21,016 nt of DNA from JAQICX01 sp964441455 (GCA_964441455.1 CAYTUX010000047.1:1-21016); one strand, 5' to 3'; shown: positions 1-7,706, counted from the stretch's first letter. The notes: a model not told the origin generated them from the sequence alone. Program-made: numbers and translations.

Positions 1-192
1 CCACTTTCTGCTACCTTATAAAGTGGTAGCGGGGTCGTCACTAATAATGAATTAATTTACCATGCATTTCATACATGGCTATTAATATTAAACCACTTCG
101 TGGTTTTCAGACTACGAAGTAGTCTAATTTGATTAGCCCCGTATGCAATACGGGGTTAGTTACAATATAAATCCCCGACCCTAAAGGGGTCG
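1..192. repeat. Cluster of six short hairpins
   Basis: This gene-free stretch holds six short inverted repeats in succession: GCTACC/GGTAGC (10-30), CCATG/CATGG (60-78), AAACCAC-TTC-GTGGTTT (90-106), AGACTAC-GAA-GTAGTCT (109-125), CCCCGTAT-GCA-ATACGGGG (137-155) and CGACCC-TAAAG-GGGTCG (176-192). Only the stems are palindromic; their sequences are unrelated to each other. None is followed by a T run, so they are not ordinary terminators. They resemble the small hairpins in other spacers of this window and may be degenerate REP-like units, but that is inference. No credible gene is present before 354. Confidence 0.6.
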
Positions 193-240
193 AACAAAAG
201 AAAACACCCACAATTAATTTATGAAGAACCTGATTTTTTA

Positions 241-271
241 AACCTCGTTTCCAAAAAAACGAGGTTTTTTT
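241..271 (+). terminator. Rho-independent terminator of an upstream gene
   Basis: AACCTCGTTT pairs with AAACGAGGTT around a short A-rich loop and is followed directly by a run of seven or more T on the plus strand. The reverse strand has no T run, so it acts rightward. It probably ends a transcript entering from left of the window. Confidence 0.85.
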
Positions 272-285
272 GTGTTATTAACTTT

Positions 286-314
286 TTAACATTGTAATAA
301 TACAATGATATAAT
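286..314 (+). promoter_or_regulatory. Sigma70-type promoter with embedded palindrome
   Basis: TTAACA (286-291) and TATAAT (309-314) are separated by exactly 17 nt, close to the sigma70 consensus. The spacer contains the perfect palindrome ATTGTA-ATAA-TACAAT (291-306), which would sit under RNA polymerase and could be a repressor operator. It would drive the URO-D-like gene at 354 with a leader of about 30 nt. Confidence 0.65.
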
Positions 315-353
315 ATAAAATTGTGCAAAACAAAAACAAGGAAGTCTTAAATT

Positions 354-1478
354 ATGAAAAAAATCACACCATGTCGTGATGCCTGGAAAGGCACAATGAC
401 AGACAGAGAACGCTTTAACAATCAGATGCACTACAAAAACATTGATAGATGTTTTAACATGGAGTTTGGTTGGTGGCAGGAAAATTTTGATCTTTGGAAA
501 ATCTTCAAAGATAATAATATCACATCAAATGAAGAAGGTGATATCTTTTTCAACTTCGATAAAATCACTCAGGTTAGCGGCAATCATTTTATGTCCCCAG
601 CCTTTAAACACAGAGTTATTGAAGAAAACGAAACAAGTAAGATAATTATGAATTCGGAAGGATTACTTGCTGAAATTCCTAAGGATGGTCATGATACTAT
701 TCCTCACTATATAAAAGCCACAGTATGTACGCCGGAAGACTGGAAAAAGGTTAAGGAAGAGCGGTTCATCGTTGGTGACCCTAAAAGACTTCCGGACATT
801 GAAGCTCTTAAAAAAATCCATACTGATGACCGAGATTATCCTCTGGGCGTAGGATGCGGATCTTTAATGGGAAAAATACGAGATATGCTGACTTTTGAAG
901 GAATCGCATTTGCAATTTATGACTATCCTGAAATGCTTGAAGATATGGTTGAAACATGCTGCCGGATTATTGAAGCAAACCTCGATGCAATACTCCCCCA
1001 TTTTAAATTTGATTTTGCTTCAGGATGGGAAGATATCTGCTACAAGAGCGGACCAATAGTAACTTTAGATTTCTTTACAGATGTTGTTGTGCCGCGCTAC
1101 AAAAGAATTGGCAAAAAGCTTAAAGCTCACGGGATTGATCTCTGGTATATAGACTGTGACGGCGATGTTCGCCCCCTAATTCCGGGGTTCTTAGAAGCAG
1201 GAATAAACTGTATGTTCCCATACGAAGTCAACTCATGTGTTTTTGCCGGAGATCTACTGGATGAATATGGTAAGGATCTAAGAATTATGGGAGGAGTTGA
1301 TAAACTTGAGATGATTAAAGGCAAAGATGCCATAAAAGCATATCTTGAAAGACTTGCCCCATATGTTGAACGAGGCGGTTATATACCTTTCTGCGATCAT
1401 CGCTGTCCTCCGGATGTAAAAGAAGAAGACTACATATATTATCTGGATCTCAAAGAACAAATGTTCGGTCAAATATAA
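354..1478 (+). CDS. Uroporphyrinogen decarboxylase (URO-D)-like / methyltransferase family protein
   Basis: A 374-residue protein of the URO-D/MtaA/CmuA TIM-barrel superfamily, which includes heme-pathway HemE and many corrinoid-linked methyltransferases. The C-terminal half is diagnostic: the segment around residues 264-290 (DGDVRPLIPGFLEAG, then NCMFPYE), GGVDK at 314-318, and the end PFCDHRCPPDV followed by a YYLDLKEQ helix. In methyltransferase members the first segment reads HxCGD, giving His and Cys zinc ligands; here it is DCDGD (267-271), so those ligands are replaced and the substrate cannot be assigned. It is not likely to be HemE itself. AAGGAAG lies about 8 nt before the ATG used here; an internal ATG at 396, also with a GGAAAGG upstream, matches the usual MTxRERF family start and is a real alternative. 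It appears monocistronic. Confidence 0.85.
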   Translation: MKKITPCRDAWKGTMTDRERFNNQMHYKNIDRCFNMEFGWWQENFDLWKIFKDNNITSNEEGDIFFNFDKITQVSGNHFMSPAFKHRVIEENETSKIIMNSEGLLAEIPKDGHDTIPHYIKATVCTPEDWKKVKEERFIVGDPKRLPDIEALKKIHTDDRDYPLGVGCGSLMGKIRDMLTFEGIAFAIYDYPEMLEDMVETCCRIIEANLDAILPHFKFDFASGWEDICYKSGPIVTLDFFTDVVVPRYKRIGKKLKAHGIDLWYIDCDGDVRPLIPGFLEAGINCMFPYEVNSCVFAGDLLDEYGKDLRIMGGVDKLEMIKGKDAIKAYLERLAPYVERGGYIPFCDHRCPPDVKEEDYIYYLDLKEQMFGQI

Positions 1479-1483
1479 TGCAA

Positions 1484-1503
1484 GGGCGAAACGCATATCG
1501 CCC
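1484..1503. repeat. Hairpin after the URO-D-like gene
   Basis: GGGCGA and TCGCCC form a 6-bp stem with an 8-nt loop just after the stop codon. There is no T run on either side, so it is either an RNA 3' end stabiliser or one of the REP-like hairpins. Confidence 0.45.
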
Positions 1504-1536
1504 AAAATAATAACAGCACAAATAAATTATTTATGT

Positions 1537-1560
1537 AGAGACGTGATTTATCACGTCTCT
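1537..1560. repeat. Perfect hairpin flanked by GTAG
   Basis: AGAGACGTGA and TCACGTCTCT form a perfect 10-bp stem with loop TTTA. The left base is GTAG (1535-1538) and the right flank CTTAC, so the near-palindrome includes a GTAG tetranucleotide as in REP elements. No T run follows, which argues against a simple terminator. Confidence 0.6.
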
Positions 1561-1736
1561 TACAAACAGATGATCACATCAGCAATCTTTCCAAGAGAAA
1601 ATGTTCAGACTCCGGAGATCATATCTTATACCGCTGACCTGCTGAAATTTAAACTTCCGGACGGGCGTATTGCAACAATAAATCAGAGAAACCTTATATC
1701 AATCAACTGATCTGTCTGTTGCTTTACAATTTAATT

Positions 1737-2618
1737 TCAAATACTTTTTTTAATACCCAAGCTCATTCCCAAAGATAGTAAACCATAAAATATATACTCC
1801 GGATCTGTTGTATAATCCAGAATGGTCGCTGAAAATCCACCGTCATCCAACCAATGGGCTGCAACAAAATCATGCACATTTTTTACATTGCATGGCAAAG
1901 GTTGTTCACATATTTTGAATGCACTAACAGCTGTTGCAGTTGAAAGAATATCTGGTATTGACGTAATGCCGGAAACCTTAAATCCTGCTGAAGAATAATG
2001 AAGAGTTGAAAGAAACTTAAATGCTTCAACATCCACTTCGTTTGTTATCACATACTTTGAAATAATAAATGATACTGTAGAATTAAGCGTGGAAATTTCT
2101 CCTTCATGATTCGGAAAACCTCCATCACTATTACGAAATTTTTCAATACGTGGAATCAGAGGCTGTAGTTCATCAACGCTTTTTCCTAATTCCTGAAGAA
2201 TATTTAAAAACAAAAATGCATCATAGGAGGTATTTATTGTTGTTAATGAGGGCAAATCGTAGGATTTGGAAAATGTGTGATTTAAAAAAGATAATTTTCT
2301 GAAAGCCAAAGGAAGTTTTAAAGCCTTTAATAATAACTCTGATTTTATTAAAGCTGATTTATTGATTAGATCATCGTCGGCAACAATAACAGAATCAAGA
2401 AATTTCTTGTGGTTTGAAACCTTTACACCTAGCGCATATGACAAAAGTAATCCAAATGCTGTATAATAGATATCTCCCTCACCTTTTCCATTATTAAACC
2501 CCCCGTTAAAAACCTCAAAGCTCTGAACCTTGGATTTTATCAAGTTCTGCGACTCTTCATTAAGCGTTCCAAAACCGTCAATTATTGCTTCAAGATATAT
2601 TGTTGAAAGTCTTCTCAT
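1737..2618 (-). CDS. Prenyltransferase/squalene-oxidase-repeat (alpha/alpha toroid) protein
   Basis: A 293-residue protein resembling beta subunits of protein prenyltransferases and bacterial prenyltransferase-repeat proteins: an alpha/alpha barrel with repeated GGF motifs (EVFNGGFNNG, NSDGGFPNHE, LDDGGFSATI), each followed by a helix. In protein prenyltransferases zinc is held by Asp-x-Cys and a later His. The corresponding segments here read PDILSTATA and PEYIFYGLLSLG, lacking the Cys and the His. No DxDD acid motif of squalene-hopene cyclases is visible either. It is therefore probably neither a true protein prenyltransferase nor a classical cyclase, although isoprenoid binding is plausible. 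Its ATG overlaps the stop of the preceding polyprenyl synthetase gene by 4 nt (ATGA), implying translational coupling and a shared pathway. Last gene of the leftward block. Confidence 0.75.
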   Translation of the reverse strand: MRRLSTIYLEAIIDGFGTLNEESQNLIKSKVQSFEVFNGGFNNGKGEGDIYYTAFGLLLSYALGVKVSNHKKFLDSVIVADDDLINKSALIKSELLLKALKLPLAFRKLSFLNHTFSKSYDLPSLTTINTSYDAFLFLNILQELGKSVDELQPLIPRIEKFRNSDGGFPNHEGEISTLNSTVSFIISKYVITNEVDVEAFKFLSTLHYSSAGFKVSGITSIPDILSTATAVSAFKICEQPLPCNVKNVHDFVAAHWLDDGGFSATILDYTTDPEYIFYGLLSLGMSLGIKKSI

Positions 2619-4177
2619 TCTATGTCAACTAAAATTGTACCGCTAAGCCTGAAAAGCAACCTTTTTAACTCTGTATTTTTGATTGGTTTTAATGAACGAA
2701 TCACCTGATTTTTATAGTGCTCATAGAATTGAAAAGATTTGTTTCTGACAAAGTCCAAATCAACATATCTGCTGATATTTGACGAAGAATTATCTCTTCT
2801 TAAAACCTCAATAATATTTTCATCTGACTTTTCACAGGCAATTGCAAGTAGTAATGATGGGCGAAGAGACTGAAGGTCACCCGATTTTTCAAGATAGAAA
2901 TCCTCTATATCATCTTTTATCTGATAGGCAATACCAAATGCGTTACTGAAATCTTTGAGATGCTCACATAAATCAATGGATTCTCCGGCATATAAAACAC
3001 CAAGACTTAAGGCAACTTCAAAGGCTGGTGCTGTCTTCTTTTTAAATATATTAATAACTTTTTCAACAGTTAACTCCGTCGGATTAATAATCCACTCTAA
3101 CTCTTCTCCCTGACCAACACATAATGTTCTGTGACCATCAGCAGCGACCTTCGTCATTGCACTTTTTATACTCTCATCAATATCTAAAGATGCTATAAGA
3201 TTATATCCTTCGCCAATCAGAAAGTCTCCTATGTTTAAAGCTGCAGGAACGCCGATACGCTCATGCAAAGTCTGCTGATTATATCTGACTCTATCATCAT
3301 CTTCAATATCATCATGTATTAAAGATGCCTTGTGAAAACACTCTACAGCAACTGCAATATATTGCAGATTATTAGTAAAAGAAGAAGTAGATATGGCAAC
3401 GTAGGCTGAAGCTGCAAGACAAGGGCGCCAACGCTTTCCATTTTGCGCAACCCAGTCAATCGCTGTATCAACAACTACTGAATCAGATAAATCAGGTGAT
3501 TTGATGACATCTCTCAAATTTTCTAAGCTAAACCACTCCTGAACTTGCTTCTCAATATCTTTTGGTTGAAGTTGCCTGATACCAGAAGGTTCATAACATG
3601 AAAATGCGGCATTTACAGTCTCAACATCAACAGCTGTATCTTTGCAGCCATCTGTTAAAAGCGGAATTGCAATACCGGGAACAGCATGTTTAACCATGTA
3701 TGGAAAAATCTTTTCTAAAGCATCAAGGCAGCTGACTCCAATAACAGCATCAACCTGTCCAGTCTCAATCAAGCCGGCTACAACTGTGCCCCCTTCTGCA
3801 ACAAGAGCTGTTATGCCCAACAACTCTGCCTGTGTCTGCAGTGAACATATTGAACAGTTGCCGCACTTCTCACATATTAAACCATAAATATCTGTTTCTG
3901 CAGAACAAACCTCGGAGTCAGCAAGACACTGAGGTAAAATCAGTATTCTTCTCTCATATGGAATAGTTGAAAGAATTGGTCGCCATAACTCATTGTTTAA
4001 ATAAACTGCAACCAAATCATGTGATTTGCTGGAAAGTCCATACTTTTCGATAATTTCAACAGCATACTCCTGAAGCTCCTCAAAAGCTAAAGGCGGTGAT
4101 AAATGCTTTTCTTTAACAAAAGCTATAACATGCTTTTGTATATTCTGCCGTTCTTGTTTTATATCTTCAAAATTCAT
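2615..4177 (-). CDS. DUF116-polyprenyl (isoprenyl diphosphate) synthetase fusion
   Basis: A 520-residue two-domain protein. Residues about 45-195 look like DUF116: LPQC at 81-84, a CX2CX2CX2C cluster at Cys102, 105, 108 and 111, further Cys84, 91, 150 and 178, and the segments AEGGTVVAGLI, VIGVSC and LLTDGCKDTAVD. Residues about 235-515 are a trans-isoprenyl diphosphate synthase: GKRWRP (247-252), first Asp-rich motif DDIEDD (289-294), GQGEE (355-359) and second Asp-rich motif DDIED (422-426). The synthase should condense allylic diphosphates with IPP using Mg; product length cannot be read by eye. The cysteine cluster could hold an Fe-S centre or zinc (inference). It starts 4 nt after the AsmA-like gene and overlaps the toroid prenyltransferase-like gene, so all three are probably one transcript. 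Confidence 0.88.
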   Translation of the reverse strand: MNFEDIKQERQNIQKHVIAFVKEKHLSPPLAFEELQEYAVEIIEKYGLSSKSHDLVAVYLNNELWRPILSTIPYERRILILPQCLADSEVCSAETDIYGLICEKCGNCSICSLQTQAELLGITALVAEGGTVVAGLIETGQVDAVIGVSCLDALEKIFPYMVKHAVPGIAIPLLTDGCKDTAVDVETVNAAFSCYEPSGIRQLQPKDIEKQVQEWFSLENLRDVIKSPDLSDSVVVDTAIDWVAQNGKRWRPCLAASAYVAISTSSFTNNLQYIAVAVECFHKASLIHDDIEDDDRVRYNQQTLHERIGVPAALNIGDFLIGEGYNLIASLDIDESIKSAMTKVAADGHRTLCVGQGEELEWIINPTELTVEKVINIFKKKTAPAFEVALSLGVLYAGESIDLCEHLKDFSNAFGIAYQIKDDIEDFYLEKSGDLQSLRPSLLLAIACEKSDENIIEVLRRDNSSSNISRYVDLDFVRNKSFQFYEHYKNQVIRSLKPIKNTELKRLLFRLSGTILVDIE

Positions 4178-4181
4178 TATT

Positions 4182-5570
4182 TTACTTTTTTGGATACGAC
4201 ATTTTCTTTAAATCTTCAGGAGCTTTTAACCAGACAGCATCTTTTCTTGTTTCAACTCCTGTCTGCCACTTTTCCATACTATTTTTATTCATCAGAGCAT
4301 CACCACTATCGACTGCTCCACCAGCTGCTGTTCCGGCTGTGTTTGTTACTGTAATTAAAACATCACCAACTGTATCTGTTCCAGTTCTTAGAAAGTGACT
4401 TCCTGCCTCCTTGAAATCTCCTTTTGCGGTTGACTTTACGGTATTAAACAGTCCCTTTCCTATATTTCCTAATGCATTCCCTGCTCCGGCAACAATGGCA
4501 ACACCTGTATTCACAGTTGCTCCTCCAGCTTTAAGACCTGCATCACCAACATTTACTACAGGATTAGCAATAGACATAATTCCACGCAGCCCTAGCGAAG
4601 TCAGAATATTTCTCATACTCATACTTGGATTGTCAGGAGTACCGTCAACTATTACATCAACCTTACCACTCACGGTCATAAGACTTGCTTTAACAAATAA
4701 ATACTCCTGCTCTAATGACACATCTACCTTTATATCTAAAATACTCCCTCCTAATGATGTAGCTAGCCCTGTTGGTATAAACTCTTCATAACTTTCTAAA
4801 TCCAAACCGGTTATTGCAACAACAGCATTAACCGCAGGAATTTTTCCTTCTGAACCAATATTTCCAGCTTCCGCCCAGATTCCAAAATATCCGGAATTTT
4901 TCTTCTGAATAATTTCACAAGTACAATCAAGCTTGCTAAGAAGCTCGCCATCAGGTTCTCCATTTAAAAGCAAATCTTTCACATTTACATCAATATTTCT
5001 TAAATCAACAAAAACCGGAGGTTCAGAAAGATTATAATCCTTATATGTAATATTCAAATTATCGACACTGATCTTTTTAAGCATAACAGGCTTAGGTACT
5101 TTGACAATCTCTTCTTCAACAACATATATCTCATTTGTAACAATCTCAGCAACATCTTCAAAGGCTTCATTCATCATATTTGTGCCGTTAGGAATAACAG
5201 CCATAAAGTTATATACATTCTTACTGGGGGAAACAACGTTGATATATGTATCCTTGAAAGTAACACTCTGAATGTAAATCATATCTGAAAACAAAGATCT
5301 TAAAGAAATATCAACACTCAAACTTCCAATTGCTATCAAGTTCTCTGTCTCACCCTCTAATGATTCTTTAATAACCAAATTTTTAATCGTAACCTTTCCT
5401 CTTAAAAGAGAAATTTCAATCTTTCCCACCGATGCTTCGGTCTCCAATCTTTGAGATAATTGCTGATTTATAATCTTTTTAGCAAAAATATCTAAGGTGA
5501 AAGTAAAACCAGCGTAAATAATCACTAATACTGACAAAATTATTAAACAAACTTTTGAACGCCTTTTCAT
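4182..5570 (-). CDS. AsmA-like / DUF748-type membrane-anchored envelope protein
   Basis: A 462-residue protein (468 from the upstream ATG) with a basic N-terminus, one membrane helix of about 19 residues starting near residue 7, then a long beta-rich region starting AKKIINQQLSQRLE and containing VGKIEISLLRGKVTIKNL, typical of the N-terminal repeat of AsmA/DUF748 proteins that span the periplasm and help move lipids. The last 130 residues are Gly/Ala/Thr rich, with repeated VNVGDAG, GVAIVAGAG and TVGDVLITVTNTAG, then a charged tail. I prefer the ATG at 5570, which has AGAAGG six nt upstream; the upstream in-frame ATG at 5588 has no ribosome site. It sits between def and the polyprenyl synthetase fusion, consistent with an envelope-lipid role, but no substrate can be named. 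Confidence 0.65.
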   Translation of the reverse strand: MKRRSKVCLIILSVLVIIYAGFTFTLDIFAKKIINQQLSQRLETEASVGKIEISLLRGKVTIKNLVIKESLEGETENLIAIGSLSVDISLRSLFSDMIYIQSVTFKDTYINVVSPSKNVYNFMAVIPNGTNMMNEAFEDVAEIVTNEIYVVEEEIVKVPKPVMLKKISVDNLNITYKDYNLSEPPVFVDLRNIDVNVKDLLLNGEPDGELLSKLDCTCEIIQKKNSGYFGIWAEAGNIGSEGKIPAVNAVVAITGLDLESYEEFIPTGLATSLGGSILDIKVDVSLEQEYLFVKASLMTVSGKVDVIVDGTPDNPSMSMRNILTSLGLRGIMSIANPVVNVGDAGLKAGGATVNTGVAIVAGAGNALGNIGKGLFNTVKSTAKGDFKEAGSHFLRTGTDTVGDVLITVTNTAGTAAGGAVDSGDALMNKNSMEKWQTGVETRKDAVWLKAPEDLKKMSYPKK

Positions 5571-5599
5571 TGTTAACCTTCTTCGCATTTACAAATTTA

Positions 5600-6142
5600 T
5601 TATTTGTTCTCTCTGATCAGCTTCTTCAGCTTACTCTTATACATAACTTTTTGCAGAGGTGTCATTCTGTCAACAATAAGAATTCCATTTAAATGGTCAT
5701 TCTCATGCTGTATTGCATCTGCAAGCAAACCTTCTGCTTTTAAAATCTGACTTTCTCCATTCAAATCAAGATACTGAAGAGTAACTTTTTCTGAACGCGT
5801 AATTGATGCTGTTATTCCGGGAACACTCAAACACCCCTCCTTGCAAACACATTCTCCTTCCTGTTCTGTAATCACAGGATTTATAACAATAAGCGGCATT
5901 TTAATGTTGTCTTCAGTAAAACGCTCTGTATATTTAAGGCTTTCAGGAGGAGGCAAAATATCAATAACAAACATTGATTCATCTCTGCCGACCTGCTCGG
6001 CGGCAAGACCTACCCCTGACTCTTCATACATTGTCTCAACCATATCAATTGCCAACTGTTTAATCTCTTCTGTAACAGCTTTAACTTTTTTTGCTTTTTT
6101 TCTTAAAGCACTATTTCCATATGTCAATATTTCGTATTTCAT
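5600..6142 (-). CDS. def: Peptide deformylase
   Basis: A 180-residue peptide deformylase, which removes the formyl group from the initiator Met of new proteins. All three signature motifs are present: GVGLAAEQVG (43-52), EGCLS (102-106) with metal-binding Cys104, and QHENDHLNG (145-153) with His146, Glu147 and His150, the catalytic metal site. The length is typical. One deviation is Glu49 in motif 1, where Pro or Thr is common. AAGAGA lies about 8 nt upstream of the ATG. It follows tolB after a 339-nt repeat-filled spacer, so it may have its own promoter, and it precedes the AsmA-like gene by 11-29 nt. Confidence 0.95.
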   Translation of the reverse strand: MKYEILTYGNSALRKKAKKVKAVTEEIKQLAIDMVETMYEESGVGLAAEQVGRDESMFVIDILPPPESLKYTERFTEDNIKMPLIVINPVITEQEGECVCKEGCLSVPGITASITRSEKVTLQYLDLNGESQILKAEGLLADAIQHENDHLNGILIVDRMTPLQKVMYKSKLKKLIRENK

Positions 6143-6253
6143 AACAAATTCTCTTATTACTATTTGCAGGCTGAGCCTGCACCCAATTCTTTATAAATAA
6201 ACGGTATACAGATAAAAAGGTATTATCCCTTCAATGTTTCCTTTCATTTCGGT
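6143..6253. other. Spacer before def with a palindrome
   Basis: The main feature is TGCAGGCT-G-AGCCTGCA (6165-6181), an almost perfect palindrome in the def leader. A similar AGGCT-GA-AGCCT sequence occurs at 13130-13141, so the word is shared between spacers. It could lie in the def 5' untranslated region. I could not place a convincing promoter. Confidence 0.4.
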
Positions 6254-6343
6254 CATCCAGCTACTAAATCTTAGTAGCTGGATGCCCCTCCCTATTAAAG
6301 CTGCAATCTAAAATTAATCTGCAAGATTCACACGGGAACCCAG
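6254..6343 (-). repeat. BIME-like element copy 1 (partly decayed)
   Basis: A perfect 14-bp stem CATCCAGCTACTAA / TTAGTAGCTGGATG with loop ATC (6254-6284) is followed by CTCC (6288-6291), i.e. GGAG three nt before the hairpin on the minus strand. Next comes a 43-nt core (6295-6337) that matches 35 of 43 positions of the copy at 9697-9739 by eye, ending CACGGGA. The second hairpin expected after it is not recognisable, so this copy seems half decayed. Confidence 0.7.
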
Positions 6344-6481
6344 CCATCAAAAAAAAGTACCGCCGGCGGCATTCCAACGTTTACCATTTACCTTTTACAA
6401 TTTAAACTTTTTCTGTCCCCGGCATCCGTATTAGAAAACTTTTTGTTTTCATATCTTTCATGCAATTTTTAACAGCACATC
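6344..6481. other. Spacer between tolB and the repeat
   Basis: This stretch contains the 10-bp palindrome CCGCCGGCGG (6360-6369), notable for high GC in an AT-rich spacer, and a hairpin GAAAAC-TTTTT-GTTTTC (6434-6450) downstream of tolB. The latter lacks a T run on the minus strand and is not a convincing tolB terminator. No gene seen. Confidence 0.4.
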
Positions 6482-7651
6482 CTATTTGGTACAATCAGGT
6501 GATGACCAATCTCCATTTTGTTGTACCAATCTTATTGCCGGATCCCCTTCAATATCCAACAGATAAATTCCTGAATTATAATTTACAGTTCTGCCTACAA
6601 CAATATGTCTTCCATCTGGAGTCCATGAAGGATTCTCATAATCAGCACCATCCTTACTAATAATTATATTATCTCCATTTAAAGGATTATATACCGCAAC
6701 CTGATAACGCCCTCCAACCCTTGAAATATAAGCAATTTTGCCGTTACTTCCCCAACAAGGTGTAACGTTTTCTGTTCCTTTAAATGATATTCTCTTTGGC
6801 TGTCCGCCTGTCGCATTAATAATATAAAGATTTGGTCGACCTGAAGAATCTGAAACATAAACTATTTTTTTGCCATCAGGAGACCATGACGGACTGGCCT
6901 CTGAAATATTTGCACTTTTTGTTAATCTCTTTAGTTTTTTTGTGCGGGCATCCATAACATACAACTCAGGATTGCCGTCTTTTGATAGAACAACTGCAAT
7001 CTTGCTGCCATCCGGTGAATATGCTGCTCCACAATTCAAACCGGGATTCGCAATTATACGTTCACGTTTTCTCGTTCCTATATCAATCTTATAAACATCA
7101 GGAAAACCATTATGCAGTGATGTGTACAAAATATTATTACCATCATGAGACCACTTAGGTGCATAACAAGATTTTTTATCTGAAGTCACCTTGTACATAC
7201 GACCTCCATCTAAATCTGAAATATACAAGTCTTTCTTACCGGAAACTGTCCCAATAAAAACAATACGAGAAGTTGCAATACCCGGAACTTTTTTAACAGA
7301 CTCCACTATCTCATCAACAACTTGATGTGCCAAATCTTCCTCTCCGGAACTTGATGTAAATTTCTTTGAAAAATATATATAACCATTTGCACTGTTTTTT
7401 AATGCAATAGCACAACTGTTGCCGTTTTGTTTTCCATACAATAACAAAGAAGAAGTACTGCTGTCAGAAAGCGTAAACCATCCTGATATCTGAATGTTCC
7501 GCTTTAAAACACCAATAAATTTCTGACTTCCTTTTACCCCGTCAATCCCCAGTGATGCCTTACCTGAACCTGTCTTTACAATCTCAATGTCTGCTCCTTG
7601 AACAAATGTCGTCAAAACCATCAAAAACAAAAAAACTATCTTTCTAATCAT
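6482..7651 (-). CDS. tolB: TolB-like periplasmic beta-propeller protein
   Basis: A 389-residue TolB-type protein. Residues 1-20 are a signal peptide (Lys-Arg start, hydrophobic FLFLMVL core, cleavage near VQGA-D). Residues about 21-130 match the TolB N-terminal domain (FIGVLKRNIQISGWF). The rest is a six-bladed propeller with repeated PD40 motifs: PKWSHDGNNILYTS, AYSPDGSKIAVV, PSWSPDGKKIVYVS and PSWTPDGRHIVVG. In known Tol-Pal systems TolB binds Pal and the outer membrane and acts in cell-envelope constriction. No tolQRA or pal gene lies in the window, so a Tol-Pal role is presumed from the architecture. AAGGA lies six nt before the ATG. It follows argS by 55 nt. Confidence 0.9.
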   Translation of the reverse strand: MIRKIVFLFLMVLTTFVQGADIEIVKTGSGKASLGIDGVKGSQKFIGVLKRNIQISGWFTLSDSSTSSLLLYGKQNGNSCAIALKNSANGYIYFSKKFTSSSGEEDLAHQVVDEIVESVKKVPGIATSRIVFIGTVSGKKDLYISDLDGGRMYKVTSDKKSCYAPKWSHDGNNILYTSLHNGFPDVYKIDIGTRKRERIIANPGLNCGAAYSPDGSKIAVVLSKDGNPELYVMDARTKKLKRLTKSANISEASPSWSPDGKKIVYVSDSSGRPNLYIINATGGQPKRISFKGTENVTPCWGSNGKIAYISRVGGRYQVAVYNPLNGDNIIISKDGADYENPSWTPDGRHIVVGRTVNYNSGIYLLDIEGDPAIRLVQQNGDWSSPDCTK

Positions 7652-7671
7652 AAATTTTCCTTCTTCTTACC

Positions 7672-7691
7672 GGGCTAGGCCTGCCTCGCCC
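7672..7691. repeat. Hairpin between argS and tolB
   Basis: GGGC-T-AGGC-CT-GCCT-C-GCCC folds into an 8-bp stem with one mismatch in the 55-nt gap between argS and tolB. There is no T run, so full termination is unlikely; it may attenuate or protect the transcript, or be one of the dispersed mini-hairpins. Confidence 0.5.
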
Positions 7692-7706
7692 CTATTTTCA
7701 AATTTC

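Noticed and set aside
1..192. Possible CRISPR array
   Set aside because: The hairpins differ in sequence and there are no regular spacers or identical repeats.
219..431. Minus-strand open frame over the first terminator and gene start
   Set aside because: It crosses a terminator and promoter and has a non-protein-like composition.
1570..1710. 46-residue open frame after the URO-D-like gene with protein-like text (AIFPRENVQTPEI)
   Set aside because: No ribosome site, no recognised family, and it starts just after a hairpin. It may be a gene remnant but cannot be supported as a gene.
6434..6450. Terminator for tolB
   Set aside because: The hairpin has no T run on the minus strand and a weak stem.
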